A stretch of 64,000 bases of DNA from Gardnerella greenwoodii 00703Dmash. Its GTDB lineage: Bacteria > Actinomycetota > Actinomycetes > Actinomycetales > Bifidobacteriaceae. Numbering within the stretch: the first letter of the stretch is position 1; each line of letters starts with the position of its first letter. The notes below the pieces were generated by a model, which was given only the letters and a program-made list of their open reading frames with translations, made no database searches and was not told the origin of the DNA. The stretch spans positions 124,001 through 188,000 of the forward strand of contig NZ_ADEV01000004.1 of assembly GCF_000263635.1 (NCBI RefSeq), written 5' to 3'. The translations under genes and the position numbers were made by a program. Positions 63,344-64,000 of this stretch are shown here, in pieces.

Positions 63344-64000
63344 ATGGTAAACGGTCAGTCGCAAGGAATGAATCCAGGAGGATTTTCGCTTGCTGGAGCT
63401 GTAGATTTAGAAGGCGTGAAGCGTCGCGTGGAAGCGCAAGCTAAGCAGGCTGCAAAAGCTGGAGCTGGTTCGGATGCTGGTTCTTCTGCCAATAATTCGG
63501 CGCCAAAAGCAGGCGGATACGTTATTGACGTTAACGATAAGTCTTTCCAGGCAATGGTTCAAACTTCCGTAAGTTTTCCTATTATTTTGTTGCTTTGGCA
63601 GCCTGGAGATACTGCTTATTACGATGTTGCACAAAAATTAGCTGATGCAGTAAATTCACTCGACGGTCGTATGCAGTTGGCGCGTATTGATGCAGACGAA
63701 AGCTCAAGTATTGCTCAAGCTTTGAGAGCTGAGCAACTTCCTGCAATTTATGGTTTGATTGGCGGACGCCCTATGCCAATTTCGCAAGGATTGCCTAGCG
63801 ATGATGAGTTGCAACAGATTTGTAGCGCAATTTTACCTCAATTAGTGCAGGTGGCAGAGCGTTCGGGGGTAGCGGGAACAGCTCCTTTTGTACAGCCGGC
63901 TGAAGATACTAAGGATGATTCAGATGAATCTTCAGATAATAATTCTAGTTGCGAAAATCAAGTTCCTGAGGCTCATGAAAAAGCGCATGAACTTGCTATG
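63344..64000 (+). CDS. Thioredoxin-fold protein lacking the CxxC motif (runs off window)
   Basis: 219 codons are visible to the right edge. AAAAGAGGCA precedes the ATG. After a flexible 55-residue N-terminus, VIDVNDKSFQAMVQTSVSFPIILLLWQPGDTAYYDVAQKLADAV has the thioredoxin strand-helix pattern, and ARIDADESSSIAQALRAEQLPAIYGLIGGRPMP the second half with the cis-Pro. The active-site position reads WQPGDTAY without Cys. This matches actinobacterial CnoX/YbbN-like proteins, in which a redox-inactive thioredoxin domain is followed by a TPR region; the TPR part would lie outside the window. Confidence 0.85.
   Translation, partial: MVNGQSQGMNPGGFSLAGAVDLEGVKRRVEAQAKQAAKAGAGSDAGSSANNSAPKAGGYVIDVNDKSFQAMVQTSVSFPIILLLWQPGDTAYYDVAQKLADAVNSLDGRMQLARIDADESSSIAQALRAEQLPAIYGLIGGRPMPISQGLPSDDELQQICSAILPQLVQVAERSGVAGTAPFVQPAEDTKDDSDESSDNNSSCENQVPEAHEKAHELAM

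Overview
The window looks like chromosome of Gardnerella (the vaginalis group of Bifidobacteriaceae). The decisive marker is a complete vaginolysin gene (vly, 24003-25553, minus), the human-specific cholesterol-dependent cytolysin of this genus. The rest agrees with a low-GC actinobacterium related to Bifidobacterium: NucS endonuclease, DUF2469, DUF5701, an Arg/Asp-rich Rho, a Tad pilus cluster with a DUF4244-type pilin, GatCAB and an HspR-type HAIR operator before clpB. I see no rRNA, tRNA, CRISPR array, integrase or insertion sequence. Almost all of the window is ordinary chromosome; the more accessory-looking parts are 1-2212, 15100-18600, 20038-20886 and the Tad locus.

Layout. 1-2212: a zinc-ribbon membrane protein and an SPFH-domain protein (cut by the window edge), then an orphan HicB-type antitoxin. 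2273-7891, mostly minus: upp, a helical protein of unknown role, a Nudix/histidine-phosphatase fusion (MutT1 type) and polyphosphate kinase. 8026-15080: a candidate leader or small RNA before a glycerol facilitator, a GluQ-type synthetase, a YggS-type PLP protein, a fumarylacetoacetate hydrolase homologue and clpB. 15310-18584: an AT-rich cassette of a small secreted-looking peptide, an ABC ATPase and two membrane subunits. 18639-23855: rmuC, a phosphoribosyltransferase-like protein with a 24-cysteine repeat tail, a SpoU methyltransferase and a second ABC exporter. 24003-25553: vly. 25936-30825: gatCAB, an acetyltransferase and DUF2469. 30916-39708: FAD oxidoreductase, rho, an aminotransferase divergent from an Lrp/AsnC regulator, chorismate mutase, class II aldolase and purA. 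39804-42125: two crcB genes and a CLC transporter. 42193-47012: a complete-looking Tad pilus operon. 47113-52781: dnaX, recR, then an aspartate-pathway block in which aspartokinase is split into separate catalytic and ACT genes, then asd. 52833-64000: DUF5701, a MacB/FtsX-type exporter, an amino-acid permease, nucS, an FKBP lipoprotein, an Arg/Gln-rich membrane protein, a lipoprotein and the start of a thioredoxin-fold protein.

The most unusual features, in my view, are: (1) the phosphoribosyltransferase-like protein whose tail is three 27-residue Cys-rich units and which has a strong internal ribosome-binding site and in-frame ATG just before the tail; (2) a recurring pattern of short (10-18 bp), often perfect tandem duplications at gene borders, including one directly in front of vly; (3) the small peptide plus ABC exporter cassette; (4) the split aspartokinase; (5) a promoter, leader peptide and terminator arrangement before glpF; (6) a perfect HAIR operator inside the clpB promoter. 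All functional statements are from reading the sequence and knowledge of families; no database search was run.
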